Assembly: GCA_017436705.1 (NCBI GenBank)
Contig: JAFSCP010000045.1
Span: 49,615-113,614, forward strand
Length of the DNA stretch: 64,000 nucleotides
Source: Bacillota bacterium
GTDB taxonomy: Bacteria > Bacillota > Clostridia > Peptostreptococcales > Anaerovoracaceae
Direction of reading: 5' to 3'
The position numbers and the translations under genes are program-made. Position 1 is the first letter of the stretch, and each line of letters begins with the position of its first letter. This document shows, piece after piece, positions 7,796 to 15,729 of the stretch. The notes under the pieces are model-generated. The model ran no database searches. It had not been told where the DNA came from and saw only the letters and a list, made by a program, of their open reading frames with translations.

Positions 7796-8716
7796 TTGAG
7801 TAAAAAAATGCAGAGTAACATTCTGTTACTGATCACAGCAGCTATCTGGGGTTCAGCTTTCGTTGCCCAGAAGAGCGGAATGGACTACATAGAACCATTC
7901 ACTTACAACGGTATCCGTACTTTCATCGGCGGTCTGGTTCTGATTCCTGTAATTCTTATCATGAGCAAGGGCAAGAAGGAAGAAGCAGTGCTTACTGCAG
8001 AAGAAAAGAAGAAACAGGACAAACTGCTTATCATCGGCGGCATCTGCTGCGGAAGCGCGCTTTTCATCGCGTCCATGCTCCAGCAGTTCGGCGTTATGTA
8101 CACAACTGCCGGCAAAGCAGGCTTTATCACTACTTTATACGTAGTTATGGTTCCTATCGTCAGCGTTTTAATCGGTAAAAAAATCAGACCGATTATGTGG
8201 CTTTGTGTTGGTATGGGGGCAATAGGCCTTTATCTCCTTTGTATGACAGATGCTTCATTCAAGCTGGGTTTCGGCGACACGCTGGTACTTCTGTGCGCAG
8301 TAGGCTTCACAGGACATATCATGGTAATCGACTACTTCTCACCGAAGCTGGATGGCGTAAAGCTTTCATGTATCCAGTTCCTCTGGGCAGGTACTCTGGG
8401 AATTATCTGCATGTTTATCTTTGAAGAACCTAAGATTGATGCAATTCTGCAGTGCTGGCTGCCTATTCTTTATGCGGGCGTGCTTTCCAGCGGCGTAGGT
8501 TACACACTTCAGGTTGTGGCACAGAAACACGCAGAACCTACAGTGGCATCACTGCTTATGAGCCTTGAATCAGTTTTCGCAGTAATTGCAGGTGCAATTC
8601 TCCTTCACGAAACTATGTCTGTGAGAGAACTTTCAGGCTGCGCAGTAATCTTTGCGGCAGTAATCATCGCACAGCTGCCATCTAAAGAAGAAAGAATGGA
8701 GAAGAGATTAAAATGA
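7796..8716 (+). CDS. EamA/DMT-superfamily transporter
   Basis: A drug/metabolite transporter of about 306 residues with roughly ten membrane helices and two EamA repeats (LLLITAAIWGSAFVAQKSG near the start, and a second repeat from about residue 150). An upstream in-frame ATG exists at 7748, but AGGAGG at 7782-7787 stands 8 bases before a TTG at 7796, and the protein aligned from there starts like the family. It is a permease for an unknown small metabolite. It overlaps the next gene by four bases (ATGA), so the two are coupled. Confidence 0.85.
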   Translation: MSKKMQSNILLLITAAIWGSAFVAQKSGMDYIEPFTYNGIRTFIGGLVLIPVILIMSKGKKEEAVLTAEEKKKQDKLLIIGGICCGSALFIASMLQQFGVMYTTAGKAGFITTLYVVMVPIVSVLIGKKIRPIMWLCVGMGAIGLYLLCMTDASFKLGFGDTLVLLCAVGFTGHIMVIDYFSPKLDGVKLSCIQFLWAGTLGIICMFIFEEPKIDAILQCWLPILYAGVLSSGVGYTLQVVAQKHAEPTVASLLMSLESVFAVIAGAILLHETMSVRELSGCAVIFAAVIIAQLPSKEERMEKRLK

Positions 8717-9273
8717 TAACCAGAGATGAAGCATACGAATTATTAAAGAAATATAATAAGGAAGATTTCCACCTTCACCACGGAAGAATGGTAGAGGGTG
8801 CTATGAGATATTTTGCAAAGAAGCTGGGCTACGGTGAACAGGAAGAATACTGGGCAATCGTAGGACTACTTCACGATATCGACTTTGAAATGTGGCCTGA
8901 AGAGCATTGCAAAAAGGCTCCTGAGCTCCTTGCAGAAGCAGGTATCAGCGAAGATATGATTCACGCAATCGTTGCTCACGGTTACGGCCTCTGCAGCGAC
9001 GTTGCACCGGAACACGAGATGGAAAAAGTGCTCTTTGCCTGCGACGAACTTACAGGCTTAATCGGTGCTGCTGCACTTATGAGACCATCAAAGAGCTGCC
9101 AGGATATGGAGCTCAAGTCTCTCAAGAAAAAATTCAAGGACAAGAGATTCGCGGCAGGATGCGACAGAGATGTAATCATCAAAGGTGCTGAAATGCTGGG
9201 ATGGGAGCTTGATGAACTTCTCAACGAAACTCTCGAGGCAATGAAGACTTGCGAAGAAGTTCCGGAAAACTAA
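8713..9273 (+). CDS. HD-domain phosphohydrolase-like protein
   Basis: A 186-residue HD-domain protein. The metal-binding HD pair is in LLHDIDFEMW (about residues 52-61), with further histidines HLHHGRMVEG upstream and HAIVAHGYG downstream, as in HDIG-type hydrolases. These act on nucleotides or other phosphate esters, with the substrate unknown here. Its ATG overlaps the stop of the transporter gene. A terminator follows, so the two genes form a short operon. Confidence 0.8.
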   Translation: MITRDEAYELLKKYNKEDFHLHHGRMVEGAMRYFAKKLGYGEQEEYWAIVGLLHDIDFEMWPEEHCKKAPELLAEAGISEDMIHAIVAHGYGLCSDVAPEHEMEKVLFACDELTGLIGAAALMRPSKSCQDMELKSLKKKFKDKRFAAGCDRDVIIKGAEMLGWELDELLNETLEAMKTCEEVPEN

Positions 9274-9299
9274 AAATATAAAAAAGCAAAGAAGAGGTT

Positions 9300-9340
9300 G
9301 GCATGTCAGGTCGGTGATGATTTGACGTGCCGATTTTTTT
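9300..9340 (+). terminator. Intrinsic terminator
   Basis: GGCATGTCA (9300-9308) pairs with TGACGTGCC (9323-9331), with one wobble, and is followed by a seven-T run. Confidence 0.8.
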
Positions 9341-9370
9341 GGCAGAATAAACTTTGCAGGAGGTGTGTGG

Positions 9371-10129
9371 ATGAGCTTATTCGATACATACGATTCAGAC
9401 CGCAGGGCGATTCTCAACCCTGAAGATGTCTACAAACCGGTGGAAGACTTTCCTGAAACGACTGTTGTAACATTCAGCAAGGCGGTTATCGATATCGCAA
9501 TGGAAGCTTACCAGTGTCAGGTACTGGCGTACCTGCACAGCGGGACAAGAGTACCCGTGTATGGTTTTGAAACAGGTGAAAATAAATTTGCAATAGTAAG
9601 GACTACCATGGGGGCACCTATGACAGTGTCATTCATGGAAGAACTCATCGCAATGGGTGCAAAAAAGTTTGTGTTTTTCGGTTCCTGCGGGACCCTGGAC
9701 GCATCTCTGCCGGCAGGACATCTGATTGTACCGACAGCAGCATACAGGGACGAAGGAACCAGCTACCACTATATGCCTGCATCGTCAGGAGATTTCGTGC
9801 AGGTGCCTACAGCAGAAGAAACAGCGCAGCTTCTGGAATCAATGGGCCTGATGGTGACCAGAGCAAAAGTCTGGACCACAGATGCCCTGTACCGCGAAAC
9901 CCGTGAAAACATGAAAAAGCGCGTGGCCGACGGCTGCCGCGCGGTGGACATGGAGTGCTCGGCCATCATGGCTGCGGCAGCCTTCCGCGGGGTTCCGGCT
10001 TACCAGTTCCTGTATGCCGAGGATAATCTGGATGCTGCAACCTGGGACCCGCGGACTCTGGGCAAAGTGCCCAGGTCGGCCAGCGAGCTTTACCTGCGTG
10101 CAGCAGTAGAAATAGCAAGGAGGATATAG
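9371..10129 (+). CDS. Nucleoside phosphorylase (uridine/purine phosphorylase family)
   Basis: A 252-residue member of the PNP/UDP phosphorylase superfamily. FFGSCGTLD near residue 95 and the MECSAIMAAA segment near residue 195 are the phosphate- and nucleoside-binding motifs. These enzymes split nucleosides into base and ribose 1-phosphate. An AGGAGGT site places the start at ATG 9371 rather than the upstream GTG at 9365. The next gene, a nucleobase permease, begins directly after the stop, which fits a nucleoside/nucleobase salvage operon. Confidence 0.85.
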   Translation: MSLFDTYDSDRRAILNPEDVYKPVEDFPETTVVTFSKAVIDIAMEAYQCQVLAYLHSGTRVPVYGFETGENKFAIVRTTMGAPMTVSFMEELIAMGAKKFVFFGSCGTLDASLPAGHLIVPTAAYRDEGTSYHYMPASSGDFVQVPTAEETAQLLESMGLMVTRAKVWTTDALYRETRENMKKRVADGCRAVDMECSAIMAAAAFRGVPAYQFLYAEDNLDAATWDPRTLGKVPRSASELYLRAAVEIARRI

Positions 10130-11536
10130 ATGGATAAGTTCTTTAAGATAACAGAAAGCGGATCTTCAGTAAAGACCGAAATTGTTGCGGGGATAACTAC
10201 TTTCTTCGCAATGGCGTATATTGTGCTGGTTGCACCTAATCAGCTTGCGGGTTCTGATCCGGCTCAGGCGCAGGTCTGGAACTCAGTATATATAGCGTCC
10301 TTGCTGGTGGCCATAACCGGTACTCTGCTCATGGGACTTTATGCAAAGATGCCTTTTGCCCAGGCCTGTGGTATGGGGCTGCTGTCCTTGTTTGCAGTAA
10401 GCTTCATGATTCCGCAGATTGCAGGCGGCGGTGATGTGGTGGCAGGATATCAGGCGGGACTGGTTATAGTTTTTCTTTCAGGGGTGCTGTTCATAATTCT
10501 TTCCCTGACAGGAGTCCGTGAATATATTGCCCGCTCAATGCCGGACTGTATCAAAAAAGCAATGCCGGCCGGTATCGGTCTTTTCATCGCTTACATAGGC
10601 TTTCAGAATGTTGGAATAATTCAGGACAATCCTTATACCCTGACTCAGTTTGTGGATATTCACGGCGCAATTACAGGCGAAAGCGGTTTCGCAGCCGCAC
10701 TTCCGGCAGTTCTGGCGCTGCTTGGCCTTATAATCATTGCAGTCCTTGAAAAGAAACATATCAGAGGCAGCGTGATGATCAGCATTGTGATAATAACTGT
10801 ACTGTATTATCCACTGAGCGGAACAGCACCGGATTTCAATATGGGACACATTGGACAGGCCTTCAGTGACTTCTTTGAAATCGGTTTCCTTGGAATACTC
10901 AGTCCTGAAGCATGGAAGAATGCTTTCAGTGAGGAATATGTGGGCGGTCTGCTCAGCGGCATAATTTATGTGTTCGTATTCTGCATGGTAAATATGTTTG
11001 ATACAATAGGAACTCTTTACGGGGTTGCAGCTCAGGCAGATATGCTGGATGAAAAGGGTGACCCGATAAACCTTGCAAAGAGCATGACATGTGACTCTAT
11101 TGCAACTGTACTTGCGGGTCTTCTGGGCACTTCAACAGGCTCATCCTATGTTGAAGCCTCTGCAGGAGTTGCGGCAGGCGGACGTACAGGATTTACATCG
11201 GTTGTGACCGCGGCGTGCTTCTTCGCATGTCTTTTCCTCAGTCCGCTGGCAAGCATTGTTCCGGGCTGCGCTACAGCACCTGCACTGGTTTATGTGGGCG
11301 TGCTTATGCTTAACAATATCAAGGATGTGGATCTTTATGACATGGAATCTGCGGTACCGGCATTCCTGACATTGATTATGATGCCGCTGACATACTCCAT
11401 CGCCAACGGTATTGGTATCGGCTGCATCGCGTACATGCTCATCAGATTGCTTACAGGCAAGTTTACTAAGGATGACATGGTGGTAAGTGGCATCGCAATG
11501 CTCTTCATTATCAAGTTCATGTGCGTTTCAATGTAG
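10130..11536 (+). CDS. NCS2-family nucleobase permease (AzgA/PbuG-like)
   Basis: A 468-residue permease with about 12-14 hydrophobic segments. The AzgA-subfamily start TEIVAGITTFFAMAYIVLVAP is present, as are the MFDTIGTLYGV and GTSTGSSYVEASAGVAAG segments that carry the substrate-binding acidic residue and helix-break motif. Family members import adenine, guanine or hypoxanthine. It follows the nucleoside phosphorylase without a gap, so base uptake or exchange linked to nucleoside cleavage is likely. Confidence 0.9.
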   Translation: MDKFFKITESGSSVKTEIVAGITTFFAMAYIVLVAPNQLAGSDPAQAQVWNSVYIASLLVAITGTLLMGLYAKMPFAQACGMGLLSLFAVSFMIPQIAGGGDVVAGYQAGLVIVFLSGVLFIILSLTGVREYIARSMPDCIKKAMPAGIGLFIAYIGFQNVGIIQDNPYTLTQFVDIHGAITGESGFAAALPAVLALLGLIIIAVLEKKHIRGSVMISIVIITVLYYPLSGTAPDFNMGHIGQAFSDFFEIGFLGILSPEAWKNAFSEEYVGGLLSGIIYVFVFCMVNMFDTIGTLYGVAAQADMLDEKGDPINLAKSMTCDSIATVLAGLLGTSTGSSYVEASAGVAAGGRTGFTSVVTAACFFACLFLSPLASIVPGCATAPALVYVGVLMLNNIKDVDLYDMESAVPAFLTLIMMPLTYSIANGIGIGCIAYMLIRLLTGKFTKDDMVVSGIAMLFIIKFMCVSM

Positions 11537-11635
11537 GCCGCCGAAGGAGAAAAATTAATCAGATTTTAATCTTTTCTGCATTTTTATTTAATTTTCTTCA
11601 TGTATTATAGACAATACAGAAGGAGGAAAAGAAAA

Positions 11636-12181
11636 ATGGATGGAATGAACAAGGACATGGAATTACTGGAAAAAGTTGAAAAAATCAAAGAAAAGACAGG
11701 GGTGAGCTACCAGGAAGCAAAGGCGGCTCTGGAAGCTGCCGGCGGTGACATTCTTGATGCACTTGTATACCTTGAAAATCAGGGGAAGGTAAAGAAACCG
11801 GAGGTTGATGTTTACAGCACCAAGTCTGAGTCTTCGCAGGAATTTAAAGAAGCAGCAAAAAAACACGAGGCTGCCGCAAGAGAGACCTTCGGTGATCAGA
11901 TTAAAAAATTCTTTGCATGGTGCGGAAAGTGGATTAAGAAGGGCTGCGAAAATTTCTTTATAGTGTCGAAAAATGATGAAGAAGTGATTTCGATTCCTGT
12001 AATCGTGCTGATTCTGCTGATTTTTGCCTTTGCGATTGTATTCCCGCTGCTGATTGTGGGTCTGTTTTTCGGTTTCAAGTATAGTTTCCGCGGCTCTATT
12101 ACGCAGTCAATTGATGTGAACACCGCCTGCGAAAAAGCTTCGGAAGCAGCAGAAAGCATCAAGCAGGAGTTCACTAAATAA
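11636..12181 (+). CDS. DUF4342 membrane protein with N-terminal UBA-like domain
   Basis: A 181-residue protein with two parts. The N-terminal 50 residues resemble a UBA/TS-N helical domain (TGVSYQEAKAALEAAGGDILDA), as in elongation factor Ts. A linker follows, then the DUF4342 region, where a short polar strand (NFFIVSKNDEEVISIPV) leads into one or two hydrophobic helices ending in GFKY. AGGAGG directly precedes ATG 11636; the upstream in-frame start lacks support. Function of the family is unknown. It stands alone in front of a terminator and a two-component system. Confidence 0.75.
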   Translation: MDGMNKDMELLEKVEKIKEKTGVSYQEAKAALEAAGGDILDALVYLENQGKVKKPEVDVYSTKSESSQEFKEAAKKHEAAARETFGDQIKKFFAWCGKWIKKGCENFFIVSKNDEEVISIPVIVLILLIFAFAIVFPLLIVGLFFGFKYSFRGSITQSIDVNTACEKASEAAESIKQEFTK

Positions 12182-12192
12182 AAATAAAACAC

Positions 12193-12216
12193 AAGCGGAG
12201 CCAGCCTCCGCTTTTG
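12193..12216 (+). terminator. Intrinsic terminator
   Basis: AAGCGGAG (12193-12200) pairs with CTCCGCTT (12206-12213), followed by a short T run. It separates the DUF4342 gene from the two-component system. Confidence 0.75.
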
Positions 12217-12235
12217 GTGTATCAAGAGGTTTATA

Positions 12236-12913
12236 ATGAGTAACAGGATTTTATTGATTGAAGACGAGGAAAAAATCGCCCGCTTTACTGAGCTGGAGCT
12301 GGTACACGAGGGGTACGAGGTGGCCAAGGCCTTTAATGGCAGAGACGGACTGGAAGCGGCGCTGTCCGGCAGATACGATCTGGTGCTGCTGGATGTGATG
12401 CTGCCGGAACTTAACGGCCTTGAGGTGCTGCGCCGCCTGCGCAGAGAATCCGACATGCCCGTTATAATGCTGACCGCAAGAGACGCAGTAATGGACAAAG
12501 TCTCCGGCCTTGACGCGGGCGCGGACGATTATATAACAAAACCCTTTGCCATCGAGGAACTGCTGGCAAGAGTAAGAGTTGCGCTGAAGAAACGCGGCGG
12601 CAGAATTTTTTACACCAATAAACTTACTGCCGGACCTGTAACCGTGGACACGGACCGCCACGAAGTGACCTGCTGCGGCCAGAATATCGACCTGACCCAC
12701 AGAGAGTACGAACTGCTGCGCGTCCTTCTTGAAAACAAGAACATTGTCATGGACCGTGAAAAACTGATGAATCAGGTCTGTGGATACGACTACATAGGTG
12801 AAACCAACATCATCGATGTTTATGTGCGCTACATCCGCAGCAAAATCGACGATCGCTTCGGCATTCATTTCATACACACAGTAAGAGGTGTCGGCTATGT
12901 CATCAAAGAATAA
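12236..12913 (+). CDS. OmpR-family response regulator
   Basis: A 225-residue response regulator. The receiver domain has the acidic pair at residues 9-10, the phosphoacceptor aspartate at 53 (VLLDVMLPE) and the conserved lysine in YITKPFAIEELLAR. The C-terminal winged helix (about 125-225) has the OmpR-type LTHREYELLRVL and VRGVGYVIK segments. The coding end overlaps the start of the adjacent sensor kinase by about 17 bases, so the two are coupled. The genes it controls are not evident; no transporter operon is directly attached. Confidence 0.92.
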   Translation: MSNRILLIEDEEKIARFTELELVHEGYEVAKAFNGRDGLEAALSGRYDLVLLDVMLPELNGLEVLRRLRRESDMPVIMLTARDAVMDKVSGLDAGADDYITKPFAIEELLARVRVALKKRGGRIFYTNKLTAGPVTVDTDRHEVTCCGQNIDLTHREYELLRVLLENKNIVMDREKLMNQVCGYDYIGETNIIDVYVRYIRSKIDDRFGIHFIHTVRGVGYVIKE

Positions 12914-14147
12914 AAACGGAACAAGTTCAATCGCCCGCAGCATCAATATGAGTTACTGGCTGCAGCAGCTTGGAAATTATATATTTCTCAATCTGGTGAT
13001 TGTAACCATGATTACGGTGATGTTTTTTATCTGGGCTGAAGGCCAGCTGCCGGAGGGCCTTGAGAACCTGAACAGGAGCTTTGCCGGTGAAAGTGGCAAG
13101 CTGCAGACAGCGGTTTATATAATATCGTCTGCTGACGGTCAGGAATTCCGCTTTGCGCTGAAACCGGTGCTGGACTTTTGCAGGGTGCCGGCCATAGTGC
13201 TTCTGAGCACAGAGGGCCTGATGCTTTTTGGCAGTCTGTTTTCTGTAAGCATGGTGCGAAAAAAACTGAAACCTCTCAACCAGGTGGCCATGAAAATGGA
13301 AGAACTGACCAATATTTCTGCAGGTGGAGCTGATCTCAAGACTATGGAAGAGGCTATTGAAAAGCTCAATCCCGATATGCCCGGAGCCAGAGTTACTACC
13401 GGCGATAAGGAGCTGCAGAGCCTCGAAATTGCAATAAACAACATGCTCGAGCGCATGCGCGAAAGTCATCGCCAGCAGGAACGCTTTGTCTCCGATGCAT
13501 CTCACGAACTGCGCACGCCAATTGCCGTAATCCAGGGCTATGTGAACATGCTTGACCGCTGGGGCAAGGATGACGAGCAGATTCTAAGAGAGTCCATTGA
13601 AGCTCTCAAAAACGAGTCTGAGCACATGAAAAATCTGGTTGAGCAGCTGCTTTTCCTGGCACGCGGCGACAGCGGACGTCAGACTCTGAACATGGCGGAA
13701 ACTGATATTGCGGAAATTGTCAGAGAGGTCATGGAGGAGTCTTTGATGATTGACGGAAAGCATGAGTACCGTCTGGCCGGAGGACCGTTGTCAGTAAAAA
13801 TCACCGGTGACGGTGCTATGCTGAAACAGGCCCTGAGAATATTTGTGCAGAATGCAGCCAAATATTCCAATGAAGGTGACACCATCACCCTGAAGGCTGG
13901 GCTTGATAACGGAGTGCCATTTTACTCAGTACAGGACGAGGGTATCGGAATGCAGTCTTCTGAGGTTGTCCATGTTTTTGAAAGATTCTACCGTTCGGAC
14001 AGCGCCAGAAACAGCGCGGAAGGCGGCACCGGCCTGGGCCTTTCCATCGCCAAGTGGATCGTTGACGCCCACGGCGGCGTAATCGAGGTCCTCAGCAGAC
14101 CTGATTTCGGAACCCGTATTACAGTAAAATTCAGTTCTCAATTATAA
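12897..14147 (+). CDS. Membrane sensor histidine kinase
   Basis: A sensor kinase of 416 residues counted from ATG 12897 (a GTG at 12888 is an alternative). Two membrane helices (about 24-47 and 97-120) flank a short external loop of about 50 residues. A HAMP-like linker and the HisKA H-box SDASHELRTP follow, with the phosphorylated histidine at about residue 203. The ATPase domain has the N-box QNAAKYS, G1 DEGIGM and G2 GGTGLGLSIAKWI. It pairs with the overlapping response regulator. The small external domain gives no hint of the signal. Confidence 0.92.
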   Translation: MSSKNKNGTSSIARSINMSYWLQQLGNYIFLNLVIVTMITVMFFIWAEGQLPEGLENLNRSFAGESGKLQTAVYIISSADGQEFRFALKPVLDFCRVPAIVLLSTEGLMLFGSLFSVSMVRKKLKPLNQVAMKMEELTNISAGGADLKTMEEAIEKLNPDMPGARVTTGDKELQSLEIAINNMLERMRESHRQQERFVSDASHELRTPIAVIQGYVNMLDRWGKDDEQILRESIEALKNESEHMKNLVEQLLFLARGDSGRQTLNMAETDIAEIVREVMEESLMIDGKHEYRLAGGPLSVKITGDGAMLKQALRIFVQNAAKYSNEGDTITLKAGLDNGVPFYSVQDEGIGMQSSEVVHVFERFYRSDSARNSAEGGTGLGLSIAKWIVDAHGGVIEVLSRPDFGTRITVKFSSQL

Positions 14148-14159
14148 TTATGTCTTGAA

Positions 14160-14208
14160 ACACCATACCTGAAGGCGTATAATTAAAGGGTATGGTGTTA
14201 TTATTTTT
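14160..14208 (+). terminator. Intrinsic terminator after the two-component system
   Basis: ACACCATACC (14160-14169) pairs perfectly with GGTATGGTGT (14189-14198), followed by a T-rich tail. Confidence 0.85.
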
Positions 14209-14232
14209 TGAATACAAGAAAGGAAGTACCTT

Positions 14233-14784
14233 ATGTTTTACGAAATGACTATTGCAGGATTAAAGAGACAGTTACCTTTATTCAAAGTTGCAGACAATTT
14301 ATATATCGGCGCTTTCATCATGTTCAGCGATGTGGAAATCACCAAGGCTGCGGCAGCTGAACTTCTTAAAAAAGCACCTGAATTCGACATTATGGTGACA
14401 GCAGAAGCCAAGAGCATTCCGCTGATTTATGAAATGGCCCGTCAGGCAGGTGTAAACGACTACGTAATCGCCCGCAAAGGACCTAAGGTTTACATGGAAA
14501 ACATCATTTCCACAGAAGTGGACTCCATCACAACTGCAGGCATCCAGAAGCTTGTAATCGGCCATAAGGAAATCGATATGATGAAAGGCAAACGCGTTCT
14601 CATCGTTGACGACGTTATCAGCACAGGGGAATCTCTCAAGTCTATCGAGCTCCTGGTAAACAAGGCAGGCGGCAACATCGTAGGCAAGATGGCAGTTCTT
14701 GCAGAAGGCGAAGCAGCAGACAGAGACGATATTATTTTCCTTGAAAAACTTCCGCTTTTCAACGAAGACGGCACTATCAAATAA
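14233..14784 (+). CDS. Phosphoribosyltransferase family protein (adenine PRTase-like)
   Basis: A 183-residue type I phosphoribosyltransferase. The PRPP-binding loop VLIVDDVISTGES lies near residues 120-132, and DIMVTAEAKSIPL and the KGPKVYM flexible-loop region match the adenine/xanthine PRTase group. It would convert a free base and PRPP to a nucleotide. The Nudix gene begins one base after its stop, which suggests a shared nucleotide-salvage or clean-up unit. The exact base is not certain. Confidence 0.82.
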   Translation: MFYEMTIAGLKRQLPLFKVADNLYIGAFIMFSDVEITKAAAAELLKKAPEFDIMVTAEAKSIPLIYEMARQAGVNDYVIARKGPKVYMENIISTEVDSITTAGIQKLVIGHKEIDMMKGKRVLIVDDVISTGESLKSIELLVNKAGGNIVGKMAVLAEGEAADRDDIIFLEKLPLFNEDGTIK

Positions 14785-14785
14785 G

Positions 14786-15172
14786 ATGACAGAAGTAGTT
14801 GCGGCTCTCATATGGAGAGAAGGCAGGTTTCTGGCATGTCAGCGTCCGGCGCATAAGGCCCGCGGGCTGCTCTGGGAGTTCGTCGGAGGCAAAGTTGAAC
14901 GCGGCGAAAGCCGGGAAGAAGCTTTGATAAGGGAATGCAGGGAAGAACTGAATGTGGAGATTGAAGTGGGCGATGTTTTTATGAATCTGGTCCATGAATA
15001 TCCGGACATTACGGTAAATCTGATTCTTTATAACGCTTCAATCCCTTGCGGCGAGCCGGAAATGCTGGAGCATAATGATATAAAATGGCTCAGTCCTGAG
15101 GAAATACCTCAGTATGAGTTTTGTCCGGCGGACAAGGACATTCTTGCAGAAATCCGCAGAAGATATATGTAA
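14786..15172 (+). CDS. Nudix hydrolase (MutT-like)
   Basis: A 128-residue Nudix protein. The Nudix box starts at GGKVERGE and ends in RECREELNV, with all glutamates of the G-x5-E-x7-RE-U-x-EE pattern. MutT-type enzymes hydrolyse oxidised dNTPs such as 8-oxo-dGTP. A longer in-frame reading begins at 14699 inside the PRTase gene, but the domain starts exactly at ATG 14786 (MTEVVAALIW). A terminator follows. Confidence 0.85.
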   Translation: MTEVVAALIWREGRFLACQRPAHKARGLLWEFVGGKVERGESREEALIRECREELNVEIEVGDVFMNLVHEYPDITVNLILYNASIPCGEPEMLEHNDIKWLSPEEIPQYEFCPADKDILAEIRRRYM

Positions 15173-15185
15173 TATACGGCAGATT

Positions 15186-15217
15186 AACCATGGACTCTGA
15201 TGGGTCCATGGTTTTTT
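15186..15217 (+). terminator. Intrinsic terminator
   Basis: AACCATGGAC (15186-15195) pairs perfectly with GTCCATGGTT (15204-15213), followed by TTTTG. The next promoter begins at its end. Confidence 0.88.
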
Positions 15218-15218
15218 G

Positions 15219-15253
15219 TTGACAAAAGTGAATAAAAAGTGTAAAATTACACT
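15219..15253 (+). promoter_or_regulatory. Consensus promoter with palindromic operator over the -10 region
   Basis: TTGACA (15219-15224) and TAAAAT (15242-15247) are 17 bases apart. A perfect inverted repeat AGTGTAA-AA-TTACACT (15238-15253) covers the -10 box. That layout fits repression by the XRE-type regulator encoded immediately downstream. Confidence 0.75.
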
Positions 15254-15276
15254 AAATAAGAATTGAGGTGCACTTT

Positions 15277-15720
15277 ATGACCAGAGAAGAATTTATTAAG
15301 CAGATGGACGGACAGGCCAAACTGGTCCGTACAGAATATGGATTTACCCAGGATATCATGGCCAGAGTGCTGGGGATTTCCAAGAAAACTTTAGTAGAAA
15401 TTGAAAAAGGCCGGTCATCTCTTGGATGGACAGGGGCGGTGGCACTGTGTTCAATTTTTTCAGAAAGTCAGGTGCTGGCCGGACTTCTCGGCGGCAGCGC
15501 AGAGGACATGATTCAGGCTCTTGCTTTTCAAGACCTGAAACCGGTATATCCTAAGACCATGGGCGGCAAAGTCTGGTGGAAAACCATCGAAACAGGTGAC
15601 GGCTGGAAGATTCAGCAGAATATCATTTCGCAGCACTACCGCGCGCTGGATGATGAAAACGGACGCATATGCTCGTCCTTCGACCTGGAGAACGTAAGGG
15701 AGATACTGTCTGAAATATAG
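15277..15720 (+). CDS. Helix-turn-helix (XRE-type) transcriptional regulator
   Basis: A 147-residue protein with an N-terminal XRE helix-turn-helix (RTEYGFTQDIMARVLGISKK, about residues 18-37). A C-terminal domain of about 80 residues that I do not recognise follows. GAGGTG lies 6 bases before ATG 15277; the GTG at 15268 overlaps that ribosome site and is rejected. It is followed after 9 bases by the membrane-tethered PstS-like protein and is probably co-transcribed with it. The palindrome over its own promoter suggests self-repression. Confidence 0.82.
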   Translation: MTREEFIKQMDGQAKLVRTEYGFTQDIMARVLGISKKTLVEIEKGRSSLGWTGAVALCSIFSESQVLAGLLGGSAEDMIQALAFQDLKPVYPKTMGGKVWWKTIETGDGWKIQQNIISQHYRALDDENGRICSSFDLENVREILSEI

Positions 15721-15729
15721 GAGGGGACT

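Noticed and set aside
12251..12946. 231-codon minus-strand frame over the response regulator
   Set aside because: Shadow frame; the plus strand carries an unmistakable OmpR-type regulator.
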